From the NCBI GenBank assembly GCA_035498715.1, contig DATJZV010000091.1, forward strand, positions 1-33,591: a stretch of DNA of 33,591 nt, given 5' to 3'. Numbering within the stretch: position 1 is the first letter of the stretch; each line of letters begins with the position of its first letter. The stretch comes from DASPSR01 sp035498715 (GTDB taxonomy: Bacteria; Nitrospirota; UBA9217). Below are positions 22,958 to 29,841 of this stretch, in pieces. The notes beneath the pieces were generated by a model. The model did not search any database, was not told where the DNA came from, and saw only the letters and a program-made list of their open reading frames with translations. Position numbers and translations under genes: made by a program.

Positions 22958-23012
22958 TTTTGGTAAAAATTAGCTTTAAGTCAGGAGAAAAACGTAATAA
23001 GAATTTACTCCC

Positions 23013-24353
23013 CTAGTCTGCCCTTTTAACCTTCAGCTTGAGCCCTTCGACGGCCTCTACTTTCACCCGTTCACCCTTCTGAATGGGTGATTCGCTCCAG
23101 GCGTTCCAATATTCCCCCCGCACGAAGATCTGGCCGCCCGTAGAGATGTCGGTCTTTGCCTCTCCTTCGAGACCGAGCATTCCTTCCTTGCCGGTATCGG
23201 CTTTCTCACGGTGGACGCGCACCGCCATGGTTACGGTAATGATGAACAGAAGAGCGGATAGCGCCACGACCGGCACGATAACGGCCCAGGAGATCCGGAG
23301 GTAGGGTGACGGAGATTCGATGAGCATGACCGAGCCGATCGCCATAGCAATGGCACCGCCGACGCCGAGGACCCCGTGGCTCGTGATGAACGCCTCGGCG
23401 ATGAATAGCCCGACGCCGAGGATGATAAGCATGAGCCCCGCGTAGTTGATCGGCAGGGTATGGAGCGCATAAAAGGCAAGGATCAAGCTGATGGCGCCAG
23501 CCACACCGGGGAATACTGCGCCCGGATTAGCGAGTTCGAAGTAAAGGCCGTAGAAGCCGAGGATCATAAGGATGTAAGCGATATTGGGATTGCTGATGAT
23601 CTCGAGGATCCTATGCCGGAAACCCATGTTGATCTCTTGCACCTGCGCGTTCGATGTATCGATGGTCTTTTTGCCGACCACAAGATCGACGCTCTTGCCG
23701 TTTATCTCTTTTAAGAGGGACGGGACATCAGGGGCGACCAGGTCGATTACTCGTTCTTTGAGCGCCTCAGTCTCAGTTATGGAAACGCTCTTGCGTACCG
23801 CATCTTCAACCCATTTCGCGTTCCTTCCCCGTTTCTCCGCGATGCTCCGGGCCATGGCCGCCAGGTCGTTCACCACCTTGGCCTCCATGGTCTTGTCCAT
23901 TTTCCCTTCCATGGTAACCGGATGAGCGGCCCCGATGTGTGTGCTCGGGGCCATCGCCGCTACATTGGCGGCGATGGTTATGAATACACCGGCCGACGCC
24001 GCCCGCGCGCCTGCCGGGGCAACGTATACTACAACGGGGATGTCGGCAGACAACATTTTCTTCACGATCTCGCGCATGGAGTCCACAAGTCCGCCAGGGG
24101 TATCGAGTTGAATTATGATGGCCTCTGCGCTGTTACGCGATGCCGTATCGATTGACTTGATGATGTATTCCGAGACCACGGGTGTGATCGGAGCGTCAAC
24201 GTTTATAAGGTAGATTTTATTAACAGGCGCTGTCGGTGCCGGCGCGGAAGATTTTTTATCCTTCGGCGCATCGGCGGACAGGGGAATCACATAAGACAAC
24301 ACGATGATTTGCAGCAGCGAGAAAAGGATCAACCATAGAAACTTAATGCGCAT
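23013..24353 (-). CDS. NfeD-family membrane serine protease
   Basis: A 446-residue NfeD (long form). The start ATG at 24353 has GGGGAG seven bases upstream and leads straight into a signal or anchor helix (KFLWLILFSLLQIIVLSYVI); a start at 24389 would lie upstream of the promoter's predicted start site. The ClpP-like protease domain has the nucleophile Ser120 in RAASAGVFI and a probable partner Lys near residue 159. Hydrophobic helices follow (about 260-385), and an OB-fold NfeD domain ends the protein (GLEGEAKTDISTGG...GERVKVEAVEG). The family cleaves stomatin/slipin C-termini; the downstream slipin is the expected partner. An own promoter lies back-to-back with that of rsmD. Confidence 0.93.
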   Translation of the reverse strand: MRIKFLWLILFSLLQIIVLSYVIPLSADAPKDKKSSAPAPTAPVNKIYLINVDAPITPVVSEYIIKSIDTASRNSAEAIIIQLDTPGGLVDSMREIVKKMLSADIPVVVYVAPAGARAASAGVFITIAANVAAMAPSTHIGAAHPVTMEGKMDKTMEAKVVNDLAAMARSIAEKRGRNAKWVEDAVRKSVSITETEALKERVIDLVAPDVPSLLKEINGKSVDLVVGKKTIDTSNAQVQEINMGFRHRILEIISNPNIAYILMILGFYGLYFELANPGAVFPGVAGAISLILAFYALHTLPINYAGLMLIILGVGLFIAEAFITSHGVLGVGGAIAMAIGSVMLIESPSPYLRISWAVIVPVVALSALLFIITVTMAVRVHREKADTGKEGMLGLEGEAKTDISTGGQIFVRGEYWNAWSESPIQKGERVKVEAVEGLKLKVKRAD

Positions 24354-24376
24354 TGTGCGTCTCCCCGAATGTGAAA

Positions 24377-24405
24377 AGTATATACGCAATGCCGGCAGGT
24401 GTCAA
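24377..24405 (-). promoter_or_regulatory. Promoter of nfeD
   Basis: Minus-strand TTGACA (24405-24400), 17 bp, TATACT (24382-24377), close to consensus. The start site near 24370 leaves a leader of about 17 nt with GGGGAG. Confidence 0.75.
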
Positions 24406-24412
24406 GAATCGC

Positions 24413-24441
24413 TTGACTTAAAAGGGGTTTTTCTGTAGCAT
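24413..24441 (+). promoter_or_regulatory. Promoter of rsmD
   Basis: TTGACT (24413-24418), 17 bp, TAGCAT (24436-24441). Its -35 lies seven bases from the -35 of the divergent nfeD promoter. The leader to rsmD would be only about 11 nt. Confidence 0.6.
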
Positions 24442-24458
24442 CGAAAAAAACAAAGCGC

Positions 24459-24998
24459 ATGAGAGTTACGGGTGGCATAGGCAAGGGCAGAAAGCTGAAA
24501 GCGCCTGCAGGGTCGCGTGTCAGGCCGACATCCGACAAAGTAAAGCAGGCGCTGTTCAATATTCTCGGGCAGAGAGTGGAGGGAGCGCTTTTCCTCGACC
24601 TGTTCGCAGGCATCGGCGGAATCGGCATCGAGGCGCTCAGCAGGGGAGCGGGGAGAGTCGTGTTCGTCGACGATTCGCGGGACTCGCTGAAAATCATAAA
24701 AAAGAATGTGGAACAGACCGGCTTTGCCGAGCGGGCACAGGTCGTCGCATCGAAGGCTGAGACCTTTCTCAAAAAAACGTCCGAGCAGTTTGATATCGTC
24801 TTTCTCGACCCGCCCTATTCGCTTGCGCTGGAACCGCTGCTCACGGTCCTTGGGGAGTCAGGAATATTGAAGCCTGATTCGATCTTGATTGCCGAGCATT
24901 TCAAAAAACAGCCGTTGATCGAGCATGCGGGCAATCTTTCACTTTACCGTCAAGCACAATACGGGGATACGGTGCTTACCTTTTATAAATTACAGTAG
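24459..24998 (+). CDS. rsmD: 16S rRNA (guanine966-N2)-methyltransferase
   Basis: A 179-residue RsmD. It methylates a guanine of 16S rRNA (G966 in E. coli numbering) with S-adenosylmethionine. The SAM-binding motif is LFLDLFAGIGGIGIEALSRG (residues 45-64, approximately), and the catalytic (D/N)PPY motif is DPPY at 117-120. The N-terminal MRVTGG and RVRPTSDKVKQALFNIL are family signatures. No Shine-Dalgarno is seen before the ATG and the leader is very short. The next gene, coaD, follows after 162 bp; the rsmD-coaD pair is widely conserved among bacteria. Confidence 0.95.
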   Translation: MRVTGGIGKGRKLKAPAGSRVRPTSDKVKQALFNILGQRVEGALFLDLFAGIGGIGIEALSRGAGRVVFVDDSRDSLKIIKKNVEQTGFAERAQVVASKAETFLKKTSEQFDIVFLDPPYSLALEPLLTVLGESGILKPDSILIAEHFKKQPLIEHAGNLSLYRQAQYGDTVLTFYKLQ

Positions 24999-25160
24999 TA
25001 GTTCTACCGCAGAGAACACCGACAAATTAGAGGCAGTGAGGAAAAAGACGTCCAGGAAATACGATGTGGCAGAAGAGATTTCTCGACCCCCAAGGCTTTA
25101 ATTTTAAGCATTTATTCTCTACATGCGCAGCGGGCCAATGGAAAATAACAAGGAGATAAG

Positions 25161-25643
25161 ATGAAACACATCGGCGTCTATCCAGGAACTTTTGATCCTG
25201 TGACCAGCGGACATGTCGATCTCGTCGATCGCAGTCTTAGGATTTTCGACGAACTGATCGTTGCTATAGCAGCGAACCCCAAAAAGAAACCGCTTTTTTC
25301 ACTCGAAGAGCGCATCGGCATGTTCAGGGAGGTGACGGCGAAGTATAGGAACGTGGTGATCGAGGGGTTCGATGGGTTGCTCGTTGATTACGTCAAACAG
25401 AAAAATGCAGTTGGGATCATCCGTGGATTACGCGCCGTATCTGACTTTGAATACGAAATGCAGATGGCTTTGATGAATCGGAGGCTCGACAGCACAATCG
25501 AGACGGTGTTCCTGATGCCGAATGAGGAATATTCTTTCATCACCTCGACGATCGTAAAAGAAGCAGCGAGTTATGGGGGCGATGTGTCAAGCCTTGTACC
25601 ACAAGTGGTGGTAGACAAGCTGAAGAAGAAGTTTGGGAAGTAA
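25161..25643 (+). CDS. coaD: Phosphopantetheine adenylyltransferase
   Basis: A 160-residue CoaD, of normal length. It joins ATP and 4'-phosphopantetheine to make dephospho-CoA. The nucleotidyltransferase motif T/HxGH appears as TSGH (residues 15-18) after GVYPGTFDP. GIIRGLRAVSDFEYEMQMA is the phosphopantetheine-binding region, and FITSTIVKEAA corresponds to the ISSTxVKE motif. AAGGAG precedes the start. It converges on the methyltransferase gene with only three bases between the stops, so any terminator must lie within coding sequence or be absent. Confidence 0.96.
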   Translation: MKHIGVYPGTFDPVTSGHVDLVDRSLRIFDELIVAIAANPKKKPLFSLEERIGMFREVTAKYRNVVIEGFDGLLVDYVKQKNAVGIIRGLRAVSDFEYEMQMALMNRRLDSTIETVFLMPNEEYSFITSTIVKEAASYGGDVSSLVPQVVVDKLKKKFGK

Positions 25644-25646
25644 GGT

Positions 25647-26468
25647 CTATGTTCTTTTCATTCTTTGTCTAAGCGCCTCATAGAGGATCACCGCCGCTGC
25701 GGTTGCCACATTCAGCGAATCGATCGTCTCCGCCATGGGAATGCGGACGTGAAGGTCAATGGCAGGCATAATATCCTCCGGCAGCCCAGCGCCTTCCTGT
25801 CCTAAGATCACTAGAGTCGGTTTCTTGAGGTCGATGTCGAGGTGCGTTTTTTCGCCGCCTAGAACTGTTGCCACAGTCTGATAGCCCATCTTTTTGCAGG
25901 TCTTAATGAATGCTCTCACATCCACGATGTGCACGATCGGTAGGCGCAGTATGCTGCCCATGGAAGCCCGGATGGCTTTTGCGTTGAAAGGGTCTACGGT
26001 GTTCGTTGTAATTGCTACACCTGACGCACCCACGGCCTCGGCGGTGCGGATGATAGTGCCGAGGTTGCCGGGGTCCTGTAGCTGATGGGCGACTACTATG
26101 AGCCCCGAGCTATGAGCCAAGAGTTCTTCTTCGCTGTGCTCCATTGTCTTCACAACCGCCATCACCGGCTGGGGAGTTTTGCTCCCAGATATCGTGTCCA
26201 TAATCCGCTCCGATACCCAGAGAATTTCCACGGACCGGCTTTCCGCAAGTTTAAGCACGCCCTTGCCGTGGTGCTGGACAAGTGATGGCGAGGCCACGAC
26301 CATCTTGACCCCCAGGTTGTCCCGGAGCGCCTCTTCGACCATCTTGACGCCTTCAATCAGAAAGGCCTTTTCCTTTTTTCGGTATTTCGGATCTGCAAGA
26401 GAGCGGAGATGTTTTACTACACTATTGTCTTTGCTTGCGATTGGATTGTGCGGTCCGGATTGATGCAT
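25647..26468 (-). CDS. SpoU/TrmH-family RNA 2'-O-methyltransferase
   Basis: A 273-residue member of the SPOUT superfamily, resembling RlmB/TsnR-type enzymes that methylate ribose 2'-OH in rRNA or tRNA. The N-terminal 90 residues form a substrate-binding domain (KAFLIEGVKMVEEAL). The three knot motifs are clear: LQDPGNLGTIIRTAEA (motif 1), LVILGQEGAGLPEDIM (motif 2) and IDSLNVATAAAVILYEAL (motif 3). The target nucleotide cannot be told from sequence. The ATG at 26468 is preferred; a TTG eight codons upstream is possible, but an extended -10 lies just above the ATG and no ribosome binding site is present, so a leaderless mRNA is likely. Confidence 0.9.
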   Translation of the reverse strand: MHQSGPHNPIASKDNSVVKHLRSLADPKYRKKEKAFLIEGVKMVEEALRDNLGVKMVVASPSLVQHHGKGVLKLAESRSVEILWVSERIMDTISGSKTPQPVMAVVKTMEHSEEELLAHSSGLIVVAHQLQDPGNLGTIIRTAEAVGASGVAITTNTVDPFNAKAIRASMGSILRLPIVHIVDVRAFIKTCKKMGYQTVATVLGGEKTHLDIDLKKPTLVILGQEGAGLPEDIMPAIDLHVRIPMAETIDSLNVATAAAVILYEALRQRMKRT

Positions 26469-26475
26469 GAGCGGG

Positions 26476-26484
26476 AGTATAGCA
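26476..26484 (-). promoter_or_regulatory. Extended -10 promoter of the methyltransferase gene
   Basis: On the minus strand TGCTATACT, a TGn-extended -10 (5 of 6 to TATAAT) that ends seven bases before the ATG. Start site and start codon would nearly coincide. Confidence 0.4.
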
Positions 26485-26548
26485 CAAATCAAAAAGAGCG
26501 AGAATAGAAAATGCAGAGAATTTGGTATCTTCTAAAGAGCTCGGGAAG

Positions 26549-26654
26549 TGTCATCCTAAGCGAAGAGAAGAATCTCTTAGTAAGGATAATTAAGCCCTTT
26601 CGTGAAGGCTGCCTGAGCCAAAGAACGAGAACCTTCGCTTTATGCAGGGTGACA
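26549..26654. repeat. Degenerate palindromic intergenic repeat
   Basis: The left arm TGTCATCCTAAGCGAAG (26549-26565) and the right arm CTTCGCTTTATGCAGGGTGACA (26633-26654) are imperfect reverse complements. Such TGTCATcCTGAGCGAAG...TGACA elements are common scattered intergenic repeats in several phyla. No open frame lies inside. Copy number in the genome cannot be seen here. Confidence 0.5.
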
Positions 26655-26686
26655 ATCAGCGACGGTCTCACAATACCATAGCAGTT

Positions 26687-26959
26687 TTAACCTTTCATCA
26701 TGCGGAATGCGTCCTGATACTGTTTCTCTAACTCCTCCCATCTCTTAAGAGAGTCGAAACTCCTCTGCCAGGCATCGTAATCATCCTTAAATTCGGGATG
26801 TTGAGTCAATTTTCCGCTCTTGAATTCTTGAACAAAAGCCTCAGTGGTCTTGTTGTGTTTTCGCTGCAGGATGTCGAGGGACTTTTTTATCCGCCGGATT
26901 GTATTTTTACACACTGCCAGCTCCCTATAAAGCGATATCTCGTATTCATCGGTATGCAC
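26687..26959 (-). CDS. Small helical protein of unknown function
   Basis: A 90-residue protein read from GTG 26959, which has GGAGG six bases upstream; the TTG two codons earlier touches the ribosome binding site and is unlikely. It is highly charged and almost all helical (ELAVCKNTIRRIKKSLDIL, then WQRSFDSLKRWEELEKQYQ), likely a coiled coil, with a single cysteine. No domain is recognised. It lies divergent from the Rrf2 regulator, so the palindrome upstream of that gene could influence both. It is probably a real gene, given the good translation start and amino acid composition. Confidence 0.55.
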   Translation of the reverse strand: MHTDEYEISLYRELAVCKNTIRRIKKSLDILQRKHNKTTEAFVQEFKSGKLTQHPEFKDDYDAWQRSFDSLKRWEELEKQYQDAFRMMKG

Positions 26960-27027
26960 AAGCAACCTCCGCAGTGTGAATTGAGCGTAATACAGCTGAG
27001 CGAAAAAAACAAGAGCAAAACAATATA

Positions 27028-27057
27028 CTTGACAAAAATTGTCAAGTTTGTTATCGT
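27028..27057 (+). promoter_or_regulatory. Rrf2 gene promoter overlapped by a perfect palindrome
   Basis: CTTGACAA-AAA-TTGTCAAG (27028-27046) is a perfect 19-bp palindrome. It contains TTGACA as the -35 (27029-27034); after 17 bp follows TATCGT (27052-27057). An Rrf2-family dimer bound here would block the promoter, which suggests autoregulation of the module. Confidence 0.6.
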
Positions 27058-27126
27058 TATTTTAGAATTCGAAAGGACTTAAAAGGTCCTGTTTTATGTG
27101 CCGTCGGAAACCAATAAGAAAAAAGT

Positions 27127-27609
27127 ATGAAACTGTCCACCAAAGGAAAATACGGCGTTCGTGCAGTGTATGAGATCGCCAAACACTGCGGCAAGGGGCC
27201 ACTTACTATCAAGGAGATTGCCGACCGCCAGGGGATCTCGTTCTCATACCTTGAGCAGATCCTGCACCGACTCGGCAAGGCAGGTCTTATTGAGAGTGTC
27301 CGTGGACCGGCAGGGGGATACCTGCTTGCGGGGAATCCGTCTAAGTTGACGATTGGTGATATTGTGCGTACTCTCGAAGGGCCGATAGCCCTGTCCCACT
27401 GCCTGGAGCCCGGTGACTCCGGTGAATGCTACCAGGCCGATGACTGTGTTGCCAGAATGGTCTGGGCCAAGGTCGGCGCAAAGATCGAGGAGGCACTCGA
27501 CAGCATAACCTTCGATGATCTTCTCCACGAGCAGCCGGACCATCGGAAAGAAGCACGACTGGGAAAACCCAGGAAGAGACCGGCATTAGCAGGAAAGGGG
27601 GTCTGTTGA
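27127..27609 (+). CDS. Rrf2/IscR-type Fe-S transcription regulator
   Basis: A 160-residue Rrf2-family regulator. The winged helix-turn-helix starts MKLSTKGKYGVRAVYEIAKH and includes ISFSYLEQILHRLGKAGLI and SVRGPAGGYLLA. Cys92, Cys101 and Cys107 could bind a 2Fe-2S cluster as in IscR, though the first spacing (x8) is longer than in IscR. A charged tail after about residue 135 (DHRKEARLGKPRKRP) is longer than in IscR. It is the first gene of rrf2-iscS-iscU and probably represses the module when holo. The upstream palindrome over the -35 is the likely operator. The iscS start is one base after the stop codon. A CymR-like cysteine-sensing role is the alternative. Confidence 0.88.
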   Translation: MKLSTKGKYGVRAVYEIAKHCGKGPLTIKEIADRQGISFSYLEQILHRLGKAGLIESVRGPAGGYLLAGNPSKLTIGDIVRTLEGPIALSHCLEPGDSGECYQADDCVARMVWAKVGAKIEEALDSITFDDLLHEQPDHRKEARLGKPRKRPALAGKGVC

Positions 27610-27610
27610 C

Positions 27611-28795
27611 ATGAGAAAAGTATACCTTGACCATGCGGCCACGACGCCAGTCCATCCGAAAGTGCTCGAAGCCATGCTGCCTTATTTTTCGGAAAAGTTC
27701 GGCAATCCCTCGAACCTACACGACGTGGGTCGGGAGGCCAAGAACGCCATTGAAGAGGCGAGGGCAAAGACCGCCGCGCTCATTGGCGCAAAATCGGAAG
27801 AGATTTATTTTACGTCCAGCGGAGCGGAATCGAACAACTTTGCGCTCAAGGGGCTTGCCCAGGCAAACAGCCAGAAGGGCAATCATATCATCGTATCGCA
27901 GATCGAGCATTTTTCAGTCCTCCATCCTGCCAAGTCGCTGGAAAAATCGGGCTTCACCGTCACATACATCGAGACGGACAAAACCGGAATGGTGGACCCT
28001 GCCGACGTGGAGAAAGCGATCACCGGGGACACGAGTCTCGTTTCGATCATGCACGCGAACAACGAGATAGGCACGATCCAGCCGATCGAGGAAATCGGAA
28101 AGATCACCAAAGAGAAGGGAGTCCTTTTCCATACCGACGCGGTCGCGTCCGTCGGATGGGTCCCCGTGGACGTGAGGACGCTTGGTGTGGACGCGATGTC
28201 GTTCTCGGGGCATCAGTTCTACGGCCCGAAGGGCGCGGCGGCCCTGTTCGTCCGCAAGGGCGTTCGGATCAAGCCGCAGATAGAGGGCGGCATTCAGGAA
28301 GAAGGAAGGCGCGCAGGTACTGAAAACGTACCGGCTATCGTAGGCCTGGGTAAGGCCGCCGAGCTTGCGGCAGCGGAGATCCAGCACAGGATGAAATATG
28401 TCTCGTCACTGAGGGACCGCCTTCAAAAGGGTCTTGTGGAGAAGATCGACCACATAGTCATTAATGGTCATCCCTCGCGGAGGCTCCCGAATAACCTGAA
28501 CATTTCCATGTGGTACGTGGAAGGCGAGTCCATGCTCCTGTTCCTGAACATGGAAGGCGTATCGGTGTCGAGCGGATCGGCATGCACCTCTCGTTCGCTC
28601 AAGGCGTCGCACGTGCTGGTTTGCATCGGAACGGACGCTGCCGTGGCGAACGGGACCCTGCTCATGACGCTCGGCATGGGAAACACCGTGGAAGATGTAG
28701 ATTACGTTATAGAGAAGCTGCCCCCCATCGTGCAGCGCCTCCGGGAGATGTCGCCTCTCTATGAAGATATGATCAAAAAAGAAAAAGTTGGCTGA
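27611..28795 (+). CDS. iscS: IscS/NifS-like protein with degenerate PLP site
   Basis: A 394-residue class V aminotransferase-fold protein, similar to IscS over its whole length (YLDHAATTPVHP, IEHFSVL, MHANNEIG, SSGSACTSRSL). Normally this enzyme uses PLP to take sulfur from cysteine for Fe-S clusters and tRNA thiolation. Here key residues are changed: the PLP lysine is Gln202 (SGHQFYGPKG where IscS has SGHK), the PLP-contacting Gln of DATQSVG is Ala179 (DAVASVG), and the substrate-binding Arg of SSIRFSLG is Leu351. The catalytic Cys325 and its loop are intact. It is therefore probably not a cysteine desulfurase by the usual mechanism. Archaeoglobus IscS, which also lacks the lysine, gives a precedent for cluster-scaffold function with IscU, the next gene here. 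Confidence 0.88.
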   Translation: MRKVYLDHAATTPVHPKVLEAMLPYFSEKFGNPSNLHDVGREAKNAIEEARAKTAALIGAKSEEIYFTSSGAESNNFALKGLAQANSQKGNHIIVSQIEHFSVLHPAKSLEKSGFTVTYIETDKTGMVDPADVEKAITGDTSLVSIMHANNEIGTIQPIEEIGKITKEKGVLFHTDAVASVGWVPVDVRTLGVDAMSFSGHQFYGPKGAAALFVRKGVRIKPQIEGGIQEEGRRAGTENVPAIVGLGKAAELAAAEIQHRMKYVSSLRDRLQKGLVEKIDHIVINGHPSRRLPNNLNISMWYVEGESMLLFLNMEGVSVSSGSACTSRSLKASHVLVCIGTDAAVANGTLLMTLGMGNTVEDVDYVIEKLPPIVQRLREMSPLYEDMIKKEKVG

Positions 28796-28805
28796 GGAGG
28801 AAAAT

Positions 28806-29234
28806 ATGGAACAGTACAGTTCAAAGGTGATGGAACATTTCGCTCATCCGCACAACGTGGGCGAGATCGAAAACGCGGACGGCGTGGGAACGGTCGGGAA
28901 TCCTGTTTGCGGCGACGTAATGCGCCTCTATATTAAAGTCGAAAAGGACGTCATCACTGAAGCGAAATTCAAGACCTTTGGTTGCGGCGCGGCTATTGCC
29001 ACGAGCAGCATGGTAACAGACCTTGTGAAGGGCAAGACCATCGGCGAAGCGCTCAAACTCTCGAATGCTGCCGTTGCAGAGGCGCTCGGCGGTCTCCCCA
29101 AGGTAAAAATGCACTGCTCGGTCCTGGCGGAGGAAGCGCTTAAGTCAGCGCTCGACGACTATTATAAGAAAAAAGGCATTCCGTCGCCGGTCAAGATGCC
29201 TGCCGATTCCGGGCATGAGCACGAGATGGAGTGA
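28806..29234 (+). CDS. iscU: IscU/NifU-type Fe-S scaffold
   Basis: A 142-residue IscU, the scaffold on which Fe-S clusters are assembled. All ligand positions are kept: Cys35 and Asp37 (NPVCGD), Cys60 (FGCGAAIATSS) and Cys104 with His103 (MHCSVLAEEAL). The tail after residue 120 (KKKGIPSPVKM...GHEHEME) is longer than in E. coli IscU, is hydrophilic and carries two histidines. The chaperone-recognition LPPVK motif is not seen in its usual place (LPKVK here). GAGGAGG lies five bases before the ATG. It starts 10 bp after iscS and they probably form one transcript. With the modified IscS next door, sulfur may come from free sulfide. Confidence 0.92.
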   Translation: MEQYSSKVMEHFAHPHNVGEIENADGVGTVGNPVCGDVMRLYIKVEKDVITEAKFKTFGCGAAIATSSMVTDLVKGKTIGEALKLSNAAVAEALGGLPKVKMHCSVLAEEALKSALDDYYKKKGIPSPVKMPADSGHEHEME

Positions 29235-29414
29235 TTATCATCCCACTAAGGATTCAAGAGGACTTATAAGCCAGTAGCCATAGAGGAACACGGTAACGTC
29301 GGATGGATAAATTCCCAATCTTTTTATCTCTGTGTTAAACGGTTCGACATGCGTCCAAGACGTTCGAGCGACTTGTGGGAAGCACATTCATCTTTTCCTC
29401 ATGGAGGTCTTCAT

Positions 29415-29657
29415 ATGGACATTAAAGAGATCAAACCTGACGAGGTCCTCGATTGTGTCGGCTTGGCCTGTCCCATGCCGATTTTCAAGACCACGAACAA
29501 GATCAAGGAAATGAAGCCCGGACAGATCCTTGAAGTGCAGTCTGACGACGACGGCATAGAAAAGGATATGCCCGCCTGGTGCAAAATGACGGGAAACGAG
29601 TATCTCGGCCTTATCAAAGATAAAGGAGAATATCACGTATACGTACGGAAGACGTAA
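29415..29657 (+). CDS. tusA: TusA/SirA-family sulfur carrier
   Basis: An 80-residue TusA-like protein. Its start is the ATG at 29415, with GGAGG seven bases upstream. The signature LDCVGLACPMPIFKTTNKI carries the persulfide-bearing cysteine of the CPxP motif. It is followed by GQILEVQSDDDG and a KMTGNEYLG end. TusA passes sulfur between rhodaneses or IscS and partners such as DsrE; in sulfur oxidisers TusA works with DsrEFH and DsrC. It sits 180 bp after iscU with its own upstream spacer, so cotranscription is uncertain. With the DsrE-like gene 14 kb away, it could be part of a relay here, but other TusA roles (tRNA thiolation, molybdenum cofactor) are possible. Confidence 0.88.
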   Translation: MDIKEIKPDEVLDCVGLACPMPIFKTTNKIKEMKPGQILEVQSDDDGIEKDMPAWCKMTGNEYLGLIKDKGEYHVYVRKT

Positions 29658-29733
29658 CGCGGAGTTCCACGATTCAGGGCCAAAACCATGAAATGCTCCG
29701 TAACCTGTGAATGCTCTTACGGCTAGCGGTAAA

Positions 29734-29835
29734 ATGCTGTATCCCGATACACTCAGGGCTTTCCGTGCGGCTGCAGGCAGGTTTGAAGAAATCTATCAAA
29801 GTACAGGATGGCAAATTCCCGTTCTGATAAAATAA
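29734..29835 (+). CDS. Possible small ORF upstream of mscS
   Basis: A 33-codon frame (MLYPDTLRAFRAAAGRFEEI...VLIK) with protein-like composition that ends six bases before the mscS start; a GTG at 29707 extends it by nine codons. There is no clear ribosome binding site. It may be a small gene or a remnant, or chance. I list it because of its position and composition. Confidence 0.22.
   Translation: MLYPDTLRAFRAAAGRFEEIYQSTGWQIPVLIK
29825..29833 (+). promoter_or_regulatory. Extended -10 upstream of mscS
   Basis: TGATAAAAT is a TGn-extended -10 (TAAAAT, 5 of 6) that ends eight bases before the mscS ATG, which has no Shine-Dalgarno. No -35 is recognised. Confidence 0.35.
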
Positions 29836-29841
29836 TCTTCC

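Noticed and set aside
29235..29414. Possible tRNA or small RNA before tusA
   Set aside because: No cloverleaf or conserved T-loop could be built; only short AT-rich sequence and the tusA ribosome binding site are seen.
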